Of a stretch of DNA of 64,000 nt, positions 1 through 12,804 are shown piece after piece. Origin of the DNA: Chondrilla cf. caribensis (lineage: Eukaryota; Porifera; Demospongiae; Chondrillida; Chondrillidae). The translations under genes were made by a program, and so were the position numbers. How positions within the stretch are numbered: the stretch's first letter is position 1; each line of letters starts with the position of its first letter. The notes below the pieces were generated by a model. The model made no database searches, was not told the DNA's origin, and saw nothing but the letters and a program-made list of their open reading frames with translations. The stretch is taken from positions 2,094,547 to 2,158,546 of the forward strand of contig OZ026561.1 of NCBI GenBank assembly GCA_964020155.1, in the 5' to 3' direction.

Positions 1-651
1 AATAGTGACACGATGTACAGAGGCATCATCATGTACAGGCATGTGACCATTTACAGTAGTATACCCAAGTACAGATTGTCATGAAGTGCGGAAGTGTCAC
101 TGTACAGAGCCTCCCCTTGGTTGTATTAGTGTGCACATGTATCTGCTACAAGTGGTCTGTCACACTAGACCATAGCAAGTGGTTGGCGTAATATCCAGTG
201 ATGCATTCTTAACTCACATCAGACTTTGTACAGGCAATGTGCAATTAACCTTCAATCTCCCAGCCTTCCCTTCCCCCAGTGACTGTTGTGGATCATACAC
301 TTTGGAATTTATTGGGTTTCAGTGTGTGATGACTTTTGAGTGTTCATACCTGTTTACTTAACAACATGTACTAGGCATCTCTGTTATCTGTACCTGTAAG
401 TGTTACCAGGATTTTGAAGACAAGTTGACAGTAGAATGCAGTTTAGTGGACATTGGAACAATCTTTGTTACAGAGGAGTTGTCTTCAGTCTACCTGTCTC
501 CATCATTGTTCTGATACATATATTTGGTACATTGGTTGACACAAAGCATTGTCCACATTTATCTATGGAGGAATTCACTGTGTACGTAAGTACAGAGTGT
601 TTGTACACTATGATGTAGCCCAGCTATCAGCAGTTTTTGTTGGCATAGACA

Positions 652-719
<68 letters not shown>

Positions 720-721
720 CA

Positions 722-783
<62 letters not shown>

Positions 784-2881
784 CTCACTAGATTATATAA
801 AATCCTCATACTTCTATAGTGAAATTGTATGAATAGCTTGTAGTTTACAGATTGTGTTTTGCTGTTCATTCATGCATGATGAGTATACAATCAAGGTACG
901 TATGTATGAACTATGCATGCGAGGTATGCCTGTGGCCTGTGAAAGATGAGAATAGAATATTGGTTGCAGGTGAGTTGTTGGCCATTAGGTTCCCTAACCT
1001 GAGCAAACCCAAACGGTAACACTAAACCACTGCCTATTGATTACTCCAGTAATCCAATACCGATACATACTCATCAATCCCTTCCTCTTCCTCATAACTG
1101 TAGCCGCTTTGAATATCACTGGATAAATGTATCACCCAACCATGGTTATGGATACCTTCTCTGTATATATAACATGTGTTCATATGTACATACACTCAAG
1201 TGACTGAGGTTTGTTGATGCAAGGGTTAGTTTACTAGTTTTATAATTGCATCAATGTAAATTCCTGAAAGAGGAACTCCAGTCGCATACATATCTGCCCT
1301 TGCATATAATATAGCCACATTTAGAATGGACCCTCAACTAAAATTTGATATTAGTGTGCCCATACTCTATATCAGTTCATATGTACAGTACATACAGTGC
1401 TTGGTGTTCTCCTGGTAATACAATATACAATACAACATTTGAACATTCGTTGCAAGTGTTTGCATGTGCATATGTATGTAGTGTATGTGAATGTAGGTTA
1501 TTACCACCTATTATGCTATGTTCATAATGAGGAAGCCATTTTGTTCATGTTTTGACACAACCCATGTTTGACACAACCCATACAAACAGGAAGTCATTCT
1601 ACACACATACCTTAATGGGACTATAATGCGCCATTATGGCCAGCAGACATCACATGCTGGAAAGGTTTCCAACTTCTTTTGGCTGTTCAAGTGCTTCTGT
1701 ATTTCTGTGACTTCTCTGCTCTTTCCTTATCAGGTAAACCTAGCAAACGGCATGACTAAGGTCTGCTCCATCATGGATTGTCACATGCATCATTGTATTC
1801 TTGAAGGTTCAGGATTATAGTTTTCAATTGGGTATTAAGTTATCACCTCGATCAAAAGTGACCTTAAAGAGCTTCTCCATGCAGTGATCTGTGTTCAGTG
1901 TCCAGCACTTTGTAACTCAAATTTCTTCATATCCATAAACACCCTAAACATGTACTGTAACATAGTATAAATGAGCACTTTTGTACTGTTTCAGTGCGTA
2001 TATAATGTTATGTGTACATGTGTATGATATTTTGGCATGACCTGGTTTATCTGACAATACTTGTTCTTGAACGTGTGTCAGATAACTCAGGTGTTGTATG
2101 AATAAGGGTACACAGTCCACACCTCTGTGAAGGCAAATCGTGAGGAAGTGTTGAATTAGTGACGTTTTGGAATAAACCATGTGTGTCTGTGTATTCCTTC
2201 CGTGTTAATGGTGTGCATTCATGAGTGTGGTTACTTCTCCACTTTATGCTGCATACTCCACAGAGCTATCAGGTTTAAGGTCCACTTTAGCCATTTTGAG
2301 CACATTGAATGTGATGACATGCTAAAGGTGAATAGTGTATTCACGCACATCTCACATCAGTGTGCATCCCACGGGTGTTTGAATTGCTGCACAGGGCCCC
2401 CTACGTGGGAGACGGTGATTGTACCATTGAGATATGACCCTGTGAAAGCTGACAAGTGTTGTTTACATGTTTCAGACCAGTTTGTTATGTTTACTACATG
2501 ACACAACATTGGAATATCGTCAGCAGCTGATTAGAGCCGCATTGGACTACATGTCAAACATTTTCAGCATGTATCAAGTTCAATATCACAATAGATCATT
2601 AATGCACTGAATATACATTTGTGATCGAAAGTAGACGCTAGTATGATGTACGCGGACTTCACTTTTAACATACTGTCTCATATTCTGTATTAAACAAACA
2701 TTAGCATAGGTATAATGTCACACATACTCATTATGTCAAATAGACATGTATGTTAAGCACTTTGTAGCATAAATGAACAGAAATGATAAAAAGTGTATCT
2801 TGATCTTGTGATTTAATCTTGCAAATAAAATTTGAGTCTTGTTCACGTGAAATTACATAAAGTTCAAACAACTAGAAATGC
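1..2881. other. Intergenic region without a confident gene
   Basis: No reading frame here has recognisable domains or paired splice borders. The longest open stretch that reads somewhat like protein is 2181-2501 on the plus strand (106 residues, Cys/His rich, ending in a stop). It could be a terminal exon of a gene starting left of the window, but no partner exon was found. A short sequence around 200-240 recurs at about 9430-9470, so dispersed repeats are present. The dinucleotide tract is listed separately. Confidence 0.5.
651..783. repeat. (CA)n microsatellite
   Basis: This is an almost pure CA dinucleotide run of about 130 bp, interrupted once near 717-724. It produces long Thr-His and Cys-Val frames on both strands that are not genes. 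Confidence 0.97.
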
Positions 2882-3942
2882 TCACTGGAGTGTGAATGAC
2901 ACTCTGAAGCTACAATTCTCACTGATGAGACAATGTGAGTTTGGATCGTCTCCGTCTGTAAGATATAGATCTCCGATATACTCTCCCTCACCCTTTACTC
3001 CGTATTCTTTAACTCTCTTTCCCAGTAACTCTGAAAACACGTGATTCACTTCCGATACGATCTGACCCTCGTTGCTGAGAATTTCTATTTTCAGTTCCCC
3101 ACGGAAAGGCCACTCCAGTGTGTCGTCGTAATCTCCCCGTAGTAGATGTGCGTACACGGAATATCCCGAATATTCCTTCCCAAACTGTATGCTTATCTGC
3201 ATGCGATATCCGTGGAGGTGCGTGTAGAAGGGAGCACTATACCATTTCTCGCTGATGTCGTTTAGCTGGGGGATGTTGTCAACTTCAACAATGATCGGTG
3301 CAACCCCTATTGCTTGACGCAAGAACACAATCATTCTCTCACTGTCTCTCATTCTGTTCTCATGCTCTGCCAACTTTGCTGTTTGCTTCCTGACTGTCTC
3401 TTCAAGCTGTGTCGTCTTCAGTTGCATTTGTGCTACGAGTGTCATTGTCAGCTTGAGGTGTTCGTGTTGAGCATCAGCCATGTGCTGGTCCATGTCCTTT
3501 CGTTGGGGCTTTGCTGTGCAACCGATACTCTTGTATATGCAGGTAATATGCTGTAGTGGGCACGCAAACAGCCCCGAACCCCCAGGTTTGGTTACAGTTT
3601 TGTTTTCCAAGTCGAGATGTAGTGCAATCTTCTGTAATTCCCCTTGCCAAGAACACCCGTTCGGACACATCACCTTTAGATTGGCAATGATGCCGTTGCT
3701 ACGAGGATCCTCAAAGAACTGATACTTACTTTTCCGACATAGTGGACAGTGTATCCCTGGGGAACTTCCTCGCAGATCTTGAAGACAGCTCTTACAGAAG
3801 AGCTTCCCACAGCAGGCAAGTTGCGTGGCATGGTTGGCTATGTTGTGGCAGGTGTTACAGAAGAGCCATTCGTTCGGTTTGCACAGGAATTTCATCTTCC
3901 TACCTTGATACTCAAACACGTATTCACCGTTGTGTCTATCTG
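2882..3942 (-). CDS. TRAF-like RING / TRAF zinc finger / MATH protein (main exon)
   Basis: One long minus-strand exon encodes about 350 residues. A RING-type finger comes first (CNTC, then ACCGKLFCKSC, then CPLC), followed by a TRAF-type zinc-finger region with Cys-Pro-Asn-Gly-Cys and a Cys/His cluster. A short coiled coil (about residues 160-200) and a C-terminal MATH/TRAF domain (GYRMQISIQFG, VYAHLLRGDYDDTLEWPF) complete it. TRAF proteins are adaptors or E3 ligases downstream of TNF, IL-1 and Toll-like receptors; function here is inferred from family. The frame stays open past the first GTG and meets a good acceptor at 3943, so the exon probably starts at 3942 in phase 1 and the true start codon is upstream. 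The usual RING histidine is replaced by lysine, so zinc site 2 may be altered. A possible ATTAAA poly(A) signal lies at 2818-2813. Confidence 0.85.
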
Positions 3943-4762
3943 TTGTGAGGTATGGACAAAGACCAATGAAGTGAAGCTCAAATTATTTACAATAAGCTTG
4001 TTTTTCATAATAATTGATAGGCTATTATCACATGAAGTGTCCCACTGAGGTCAATAGTGACCAATAAATCTGGTTCCACTAAATAACTGAACAATGTCAA
4101 ACAACTAGAATGGGCAGGTATGTTCAATACCATCAAACAGAGTGACCAATAACATCACTTTATCCCTGTCTACATTTGAATTAACCCTTGAACACTTTCT
4201 GATACATTACAGGCTTTGAAACAGACATCTACTCTCAAGTAGTAGTTAAACAGGTTGTAGTTACATATTAAGAGCCTTCACTCACCCATTATCTCTTAAA
4301 AGTGTCTCAGGACTTCTTACTCGGCTTCCAGTGGATCTAGGAAAGGTCTAAAACAGCTCACTTGCCCTCACTGTTTTACTGGGTCCAATGGGCTTGATCC
4401 CTGTTGTCTAACCTTTTAAGTTCCTGTGGAATGCTGTTAGTGTACATAGCTGAAGCCATTGAAGTGGAACCACAATTGCTAGTGGTGCTGGTTGTAAAGT
4501 GATCCCGGACACTCCCTAGACCAGCCTGTGGTTAGTCTGGGTTATGTCTATCATATTCACACCCCACAAACAATTCACCCCTCCAACTATATTTTGCAGG
4601 TCTGATTATAGCAGTGGGTTTTAAATGTTGGTGGTTAACTTCACAATATTGATAGTGTTATGGTATTTTACTGTTATTTCTCGTGTGTGTATGGACATGC
4701 GTGTGTGCATATAAATGTGTTTGTTTCCATGTGGGAGTGGGGTAGGTGGCTGGATGCATGTG

Positions 4763-4765
<3 letters not shown>

Positions 4766-4824
<59 letters not shown>

Positions 4825-4877
4825 ATGTGTGTGTGTACATGTGTGTGTGTGTGTACATGTGTGTGTGTACATGTGTG
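4766..4877. repeat. (GT)n microsatellite with GTACAT interruptions
   Basis: A pure GT run is followed by GT blocks broken four times by the palindromic GTACAT. It lies in the proposed first intron of the TRAF-like gene. The frames it produces are artefacts. Confidence 0.95.
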
Positions 4878-5204
4878 TTCATATTTGTATTTGATACTAT
4901 ATACATCTGTGTACGTACATGAAGGCTTAATGGTGCATGGGAATACGAATGTGTTTGTTTATATTTGGATTTTGGATTTGGATTTGGATAAATGACTACA
5001 CCATCATAATGCTATGAACATAAATATTATGCATTTCCAGCTGCAACCTGCCAGATATATACCATGCGTGTACTAAAGGACCTCAATTACAATCTTCCTG
5101 CAATGCGTATATTATAGCGCCCTTTCGTGAAACCGCGTTCGTACCGAGGTGGGATCAACCGTTTCAGCGGGTGAACACGAGGCATGCGTCTTAGTCTATC
5201 GTAC

Positions 5205-5223
5205 TCCACCCATCAGACGCCAT
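5205..5223 (-). CDS. Candidate first coding exon of the TRAF-like gene
   Basis: A minus-strand ATG at 5223 opens MASDGW plus one base and is followed by a GTACGA donor. The single leftover base matches the phase needed at the 3942 acceptor, giving a continuous N-terminus across a 1.26-kb intron that contains the GT microsatellite. The match of phase and position is suggestive but could be chance. If right, the gene is divergent from the oxidase gene, with only 97 bp between the two start codons. Confidence 0.35.
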
Positions 5224-5320
5224 TTTACGATCGACTAGAGCCACGTTATTGCGCAAGAGAATATGGGTGCCAGCTAAGCAAATTAAGCCCTTTTCTCTGG
5301 TTTAGAATTGTACGTTTGTG
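5224..5320. promoter_or_regulatory. Possible shared bidirectional promoter
   Basis: This is the 97-bp gap between the proposed minus-strand TRAF-like start and the plus-strand oxidase start. It is less AT-rich than its surroundings and holds no TATA box that I can defend. The bidirectional role depends on the candidate TRAF exon at 5205-5223. Confidence 0.3.
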
Positions 5321-8300
5321 ATGGCAGGTGACCACGATTCGTTGTTCGATTGGACCTACTATACCATCAGTTTGGTCTTTACCAGTGTGGTAGCCCTTAT
5401 TGTTGTACGTTTCTTCGCCAATGTCCTATCTACCCGGCGACCAATAAACGAAAGAAACGTATTCAACAGGAAACACGCGAGTAAGAGCCAGAGACGAGCA
5501 GATCAACCTATCCGAGTTGCTATCGTTGGAGGAGGTGAGGATAATATTATCTTTAGCGTTTGATATCGTTCCTGTTCATAGATTTCCCATTTATTTTCCC
5601 AGTTATGTAGTGTCTATGATGTACGTATCTATGATACATTTATTTGGTCATTGGATACTCACCGGTACACACAAATATGCATCTGCACACACGTACTACA
5701 GTATATACGAGTTCTCAGTGGGTACTATACTTTTCTTTGCACTTGCTCCACTAATCTTGAATTACCAGGAGCTTTAATTTTAACTTATTTGTTATAATGT
5801 CGGTATATGAGGTAACTTATAATTATTTAGCATTGGTTTTACACACAGGCTGGTGGGCTTCATCTTTAAAATTAATGTCCTTTACACACAGGTGTAGGTG
5901 GTACATCAGCTGCCTACTTCCTCAACGATCTCATGGAGGACAAGGTTGAGATCCATGTATACAGTGATGGTAAAGTTGGGGGAAGAACGGCTGTCGTCGA
6001 ATTTGATGGTCGGTTGTATGAGGCTGGCGCTTCAGTACTTCATAAAGACAACATGTACATGGCAGGCTTTGCAAAGAAGTTTGGTAAGTCCAAAATTGAG
6101 GTGCATGAACCACTTCCAACATGCTCTGTGATCCGAATATAGCTACAACCTCTATGAGCCGTATATAGTGTCAACCACATTCAATGAAGCCCAATGGATC
6201 CTGAGTTACAGTGTACAGAATTCTATATGAAATGACTCTTAGGGAATCCTAGCACCTGTCAGTAGAATCCTATGGTTTCTCTACTTTGTCTAAATGACTC
6301 AATAATATTCAAAAGTTACTGTTTGTGTATCTTCTTCTCCTTTGTCTCTTTTAAGTCTTTTTTGTTTTCCAATAGGCCTGACCAAAGTCACTGCTTCCTC
6401 AGAAGGGAATATGGGCATCTTTGATGGTTACAAATTTCTGTTCCGTAGTAGTAGTATCGGAATATTGACAAAGCTTCACATGTTATTACGATACGGGCTG
6501 TCACCATTGAGGTTAAACAGTGCTGTTTGCAAGCTTCTGGACAAGTTTGTGAATATTTACAGCGTTCAACAGAACGGCCAGTCATTCAAAACTGTTCCTG
6601 ATATCCTGCAAGCAATGGGTGCAGAGGATCAACACCTCACTCAGGTGAGCATGTATGTGAATTGTACACAGTTTATTACTGTTAGTGTACATCCTGATGT
6701 GGATTAAAAGTGTTTGTCAATATCGGCGAACTGTGATTTTCAAGGTGTTCTGGACTCTTGGGCTACTAGTACATCACACAGTGAATGGATGGAATGCCAG
6801 CGAATATCCTGCCCTCATTATATAGCTGCCTGTATGAAACTGTTGGTACAGTATTGTCTCATGTACTTCAGCTTCAGTTTAATGACCTTTATGGGCAACT
6901 TTCAAGTTAGCAGATTAATGCATTTGACAGATTAACCAGATACTTGTTACTGTTTGTTTATTACATTGGTATTAAATATTTGTGGTGGATAGAAGGTTTG
7001 AAGGGTAAGGCAGTAGCAGATTGACGAGAATTCACTGTAATTGATTTTTCATATTAAAGCTTTTTCCTGTAATGATAATATCATTATGTTTATGTTTGGA
7101 TGAAAAACAATTACTATTATATGACAGGGCCGGAGCAAGCTCTGTGGCAGTGGTACAGCCATCAGATTGCATTGTGAATTTTGTTGGCATCGTCGACAGA
7201 AACAGAACACACTATCTGATAATAACGTCTACATGTACATATCAATTATTACAACTGTTAAACAACAAGCTGAATATGCTTAGGGAAAAAATGTATAGGG
7301 TACACATGTCAGAAGTTGCACAATAGGCATCATGGTGACTTTAAGTCGAGTATCAGAATTTGAAGCTAGTTTGATGAAAATTGTGAAAGGAATTTTCTGT
7401 GACGGAGCGAATGTTAGATTTGCTACTGGTAGAATAATAATAGTGAATGTTATCTTTTTTTTGCTGTCATGAATGTAATTAGTGACATTTTAATTTTTAA
7501 GGTCATGGTCAAAAGTGCATGGTGTAGCTGTGGCCGTAGCAGCTGTACCAGTTGCACTGGCCCTGTATGAAGCCTTACAAGGTTTCCAAATATTTACTCT
7601 ATCTCTATTGGTTTTGTGTGTAATTTTATGAAGCTTGTTCTAACTCATGCCATTATTTAGCACTATTGGAAAATTGCAACTTTTTTACTGTAACCACTAC
7701 ACTAACTACATGTTAATTTACCTTTTGTAGGTGACAGCTCAAGAGTACTGTGAATCCGAAATGGGATGGAATAGGCGTATGGTTGATGAACTGGTAACAG
7801 CAGCTATGACTACAAATTACGGGCAGACCTGCAGCATTAATGCCTTCGTAGCAATGGTCAGCTTAGCCGGTGTGCAGACCAAGAGTCTCTGGTCTGTTCT
7901 TGGAGGCAATTTCCTCATCCCACAAGAATGTCTCAAGGAATCCGGTGCACAGTTCCATGCTGCTCAGGTCACTACAGTTGAGAAGAAAACTGACTCAAAT
8001 GGATCTGTCGAGTACACTTTGACTTACTCCTCTCCAGGTGTTGACGGTGATGAAGAGACTGCCGTTTATGATGCTGTAATCCTGGCTGCTCCCCTTTACA
8101 ACTGTGGTATCAAATTTGAGGGGTTTGATAAACCTATCTACACAAAGACCTCAACCCAACCATACCATCAAACTATCGCCACATTTGTTAAAGGACAGCT
8201 TGATCCTACCTTTTTTGGAGAATCATCCATCAACAGGAGCTTTCCAATCACAATTCTCACAACTGAGGATAAGAACAAAGATGTTTCTATCAATTCTATG

Positions 8301-8636
8301 TCTGTCCAGGTTCCTGTGGACGTGAAGGAGAAGGATCTTCCCAAGTACCTGAAACCTCTTACTGAAGAGCCTATTCGAGTTTGGAAGATTTTTTCCAATT
8401 CTCCTCTAACTGACGATGACCTGTCAAAAATATTCAAATCATACGAGCAGGTGGAACATAAAGTGTGGCGTGCATATCCTAATTACTATCCACCCGAGGA
8501 GTTTACACCTTTTGTTTTGGACAATTCCAGGCTGTTTTATATCAATTGCATAGAAAAAGCTGCAAGCGCTATGGAGATGAGTGTCATTGCTTCTAAGAAC
8601 TGTGCTCTACTGCTGGATGAAGCCTTTCAGTATTAG
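5321..8636 (+). CDS. Prenylcysteine oxidase-like protein, copy 1
   Basis: Four exons are inferred: 5321-5534, 5892-6083, 6376-6644 and 7731-8636 (phases 1, 1, 0), giving about 526 residues, close to the usual PCYOX1 size of about 500. The family is an FAD-dependent thioether oxidase that frees cysteine and an isoprenoid aldehyde from prenylcysteine made during turnover of prenylated proteins. The dinucleotide-binding motif spans the first splice (VAIVGGG then VGGTSAAYFL), followed by the conserved GGRTAVVEFDG and YEAGASVLH stretches. The N-terminus has a hydrophobic helix at about residues 15-35 followed by a basic linker, which looks like a signal anchor. The ATG at 5321 is the first in frame. 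The paralogue next door has the same exon borders and phases. Confidence 0.9.
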
Positions 8637-9096
8637 AATCCTCTACTCGAGACTGAGACTATAGTACACTAATGTATTTGCAATTGCAGCATAATTCTTA
8701 TGATAAAATTTCCTAAATATTGCTATTATAATCATTATATATATCATATATGATGCAACAATAATGATCATGTCCATATAATAATCATTGTTATAATAAT
8801 ATGGTACGTACATGTTATCTAAAGTTACATATTATACACTGATATAATACATAATAATTATAGATTTTGCATGCATGAACATGATAATTAAGTCCATTGC
8901 AATTGATGGACAGCAGGCCTACTACTAATATTACTATAATTAACACAAATTTCATATCCTAACGGAGTATATTATACAATAATATATACTCATGTATATT
9001 ATACATTGCGTATACACACTATTATTGTTATGTACGTAAGTACATGGTCGGCGTTGAAAATTAACTTACAATATTATTATTAACGTATACAGATCA
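8637..9096. other. AT-rich spacer between the two oxidase genes
   Basis: The stretch is rich in TATA and TAAT strings and has no coding signal. It must hold the 3' end of copy 1 and the promoter of copy 2, but no specific element could be picked out with confidence. Confidence 0.6.
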
Positions 9097-12000
9097 ATGA
9101 GATATGAGTGGTGTCCAATGTCACGTGACGGAATTAAAATGGCTATTGGATGGGTTATTGCAGGGTTTTTGGTCATCGCGACTGCTTTTGCTGTTAGACG
9201 TTTATGCTTTTTTATGTCCTCGAGAGTCGATTCGTTGATATTTTCTCAAAATTTTGACAAATACCGGAGAAAAAGGAGATCGGAGATGAAGAAACCATGT
9301 TCCGTGAAGGTGGCAATTATCGGAGCAGGTTAGAAGGCACTGGTGACATTCGTACAGTAAGGTAGTACCGCATACTTTGTATTATCTTACAAATAGCTAT
9401 ACAGTTGGTTAAGAATGCATCTCTGTATATGGCATTCTTAACTCACATCAGCCTTTACGCAGGTCATGTGCAATCATAGACTCTCCCCCAATCATTAAGA
9501 GCTATGTACGTACGTAGGTTGTAGTCCTTGTCTACGTCACACCTGTAAATACGAACAGTATCGATCTTGATGGCAAAACTGTCCCAATGGTGTGTGCTGG
9601 TGTCTGTCTAGCCTGCATGGTTCAATTCATATCCCAACTGCCTTTCAAGTTCAAATTCAAATATCAACATGCATGTGGATGAAGGGTTGGCCTTGCCAAA
9701 CTACTCATTGTCATTATCATTGCAGCAAACTTACATGGATCAATCATCAATGCAACCCCTAAATATGTATGTATATGTTATATAACCATGCTGATTTTAA
9801 TTGATTGTGTCTCGCACTGATTTGCGCATTTGATGTATTTCATCTTTAAATGTCATTTACATCGGTACAGGTGTAGGTGGTACGTCAGCTGCCTACTTCC
9901 TCAATGATCTCATGGAGGACAAGGTTGATATCCATGTGTACAGTGATGGTAAAGTTGGGGGAAGAACGGCTGTCGTCGAATTTGATGGTCATTTGTATGA
10001 GGCTGGTGCCACCATCATCCACGAAAATAACATGTACCTGGTTGAATTTGCAAAGAAATTTGGTGAGTTATCTCAATTTCTCATATGTCTTTTCCGTTTT
10101 TCATTAATAATTTTTATCCATAGTAAACTATGTGCAGTAGAACCTCCATAATCCAACATGTCTATGACCCAGCATCCATTGTGATCCAATGGATTCCGAG
10201 ACAACAATCAGTACAGACCATACTATAAAACAGATCTAATCCTCAAAACATGCACATGCATATCCAATACTCCTTTGGCATATGTGGTATGTTGTATAGG
10301 GAGATCAAAGTGCAGTTGGAATATCCATGCTATATGCACACTGCCCATTGCTATTGCACACTTGTAGTTTTTTTTTTTTGTTTTTTTTTTCAATTTGGCA
10401 AATTTATTGCTCAGCAACGCATTATTCAGCTATACTAACAGTGCTATGTTAGTATACAATTAAGTCAGTTTATATTGAAACATACAAATAACTGAAGTAT
10501 CTCTGGTAGGGCTGTAGTGAATATATATAGACACTTGGCTTAAGTGTAAGCTTAGGGTTTGCCCATGTAATCAATCAAGACATAGTGCCTGTATATCTGC
10601 TATAGCCCTCACCAGAGGTACTTAAACTAGTACGTACGTACATTACTTGCGGACAATGAATCAAATAATATCCCACACCCGGTTTATCCGACACGTGTTC
10701 AAGGAGTAATTGTGGTCAGATAAATATGTACGTACATTGTAGTTCCAACTGCATATATTATATACTCACTGTTAGACTGAGAGTTCATATTCACTGTACG
10801 TAAATATGAACTCTCTTACGAGACTGATGTATGTACATGTACGTACGTACGTATATTGTTATGTATATGCCATCCAGGTTTGACAAGGGTGCCAAAATCC
10901 TTTGAGGGCATCTTTGGTATCTTCGATGGATGCAAGTTCCTGTTCCGTTCAAGCAGCAATGGAATATTGACAGCAGTTCGTATGTTGTGGAGATATGGAT
11001 TATCACTTCTAAGACTGAGTATATCTGTCAATCATGATTTTGGCAAATTTCTTAATATTTACCATCATCAAAGTAAGGGACACGCGTTCAAAACAGTCCC
11101 TGAAATGTTGCAAACCATGGGGGATGAATTTCATCACATGACTCAGGTATGTATGTACATATGTACATATGTGTAGCACGTAGTTATTTTCAAAATTCAG
11201 CAGATTTCATATAGTTTTGTTATGTATGTATATACGTTATGTATTTAATGTTCAACATACTACAGTTAAAGTCATTTAACTCATAATTACTTAGCACAAA
11301 ATGACAATGACAAAAATCATACCATCCTTACATTTGTAGTTAATGTATGTACACATACATTTTGTGCATTGGTACCATCAACATGAAATACTGTTACCAC
11401 AGTATTTGAAGTTGTACATAGTGGTTCGTGTTAAAGACATTCAACTCTAATGTCCATGGTATCTTGTGTGTGTCCATTCTTACAGGTGACTGCCCGGGAC
11501 TATTTTGAGAAGGAACTTGGTTTAAACAAACAAACAGTGGATGAATTGGTAACTTCGGCTGTGACTGTCATCTATGACCAAAACAGCAGAGTGAATGCAT
11601 GTGTAGCGATGGCTAGTTTAGCCGGTGTGCAGACCAAGAGTCTCTGGTCTGTTCTTGGAGGCAATTTCCTCATCCCACAAGAATGTCTCAAGGAATCCGG
11701 TGCACAGTTCCATGCTGCTCAGGTCACTACAGTTGAGAAGAAAACTGACTCAAATGGATCTGTTAAGTACACTTTGACTTACTCCTCTCCAGGTGTTGAC
11801 GGTGATGAAGAGACTGCCGTTTATGATGCTGTAATCCTGGCGGCTCCCCTTTACAACTGTGGTATCAAATTTGAGGGGTTTGATAAACCTATCTACACAA
11901 AGACCTCAACCCAACCATACCATCAAACTATCGCTACATTTGTTAAAGGACAAATTGATCCTACCTTTTTCGGTGAGTTATCCATCAACAGGAGCTTTCC

Positions 12001-12385
12001 AATCACAATATTAACCAATGGAATTGACAACCCAGATGTTAAAATCAGTTCTTATGTAATCCCAGTGCCAGTAACCACTGAGGAGAAGAAATTGTCAGAA
12101 TTTCGCCGGCCCAACTCAGATGAACAAACACGAGTGTGGAAGGTTTTTTCTAACAGTCCTCTTTCTCCAGAGAACATTTCGAAGGTGTTCAAATCACATG
12201 ATGTTGTTCAGGCAAATGTGTGGAGAGCATACCCTGATTATTGCCCACCACAGGATTTTACCCCTTTTGTTCTCGATGACTCAAAGCTGTTCTACGTGAA
12301 TTGTATAGAGAAAGTTACAAGTGCAATGGAGATGAGTGTGATTGCTGCTAAAAACTGTGTCCTCCTATTGGATAGAGCCACTTAG
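9097..12385 (+). CDS. Prenylcysteine oxidase-like protein, copy 2
   Basis: Exons at 9097-9328, 9871-10062, 10878-11146 and 11486-12385 (phases 1, 1, 0) give about 530 residues. The FAD motif is VAIIGAG joined to VGGTSAAYFL, followed by GGRTAVVEFDG and YEAGATIIH. Exons 2 and 3 have exactly the same lengths as in copy 1 (192 and 269 nt), so this is a tandem duplicate. Three ATGs (9097, 9118, 9136) could start it; the third would begin right before the hydrophobic segment (GWVIAGFLVIATAFAV), so the N-terminal length is uncertain. The first half of exon 4 is almost identical to copy 1 while its ends differ. The donor of exon 1 (GTTAGA) is weak but is the only one that fits the phase. Confidence 0.88.
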
Positions 12386-12804
12386 TTGGACAAACCATGC
12401 ATTTGGAATTTTCACAGTGCTTTTGCTATATAATATGTACGTACGTATGTATTGTAACTATAATTTACAATGCATATATATATAATAACTCCACTACAGA
12501 GTAGATCTATGACAGTGTACTAGCTATACGTAGTAGTCCATGTCAAATTTGCTTTTTGTAATAACTGACAAATGCAAATTTCTGAATTGGCATGCTCACG
12601 AGTATAATATACATAGTAATAATAATAATATTAATGATGACAGAATTTATTATAATATTAATTAATTGGGTTGGAAATCTTATTTAATCTGGAGAATCAA
12701 TATATATATATATATATATATATAGACTGAGACTACTGTAAAGGCACCCAGAGTGAATTATATATATATATATATATATAAACTCCACTACAGAGTAGAT
12801 CTAT
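12386..12804. other. Intergenic, AT-rich with a (TA)n tract
   Basis: A (TA)n tract lies near 12700-12722 and another near 12759-12780. A block of about 70 bp at 12484-12556 recurs just downstream, where its second copy is split by the inverted-repeat element (12781-12804 and 13867-13919). No coding signal was seen. Confidence 0.6.

Noticed and set aside
549..869. Long Thr-His / Cys-Val frames
   Set aside because: They are translations of the CA microsatellite.
2181..2501. 106-residue Cys/His-rich frame as a gene
   Set aside because: No recognised motif and no partner exon were found; it is mentioned only as a possible terminal exon.
4621..4995. Cys-Val and His-Thr frames on both strands
   Set aside because: They are translations of the GT microsatellite and have no splice borders.
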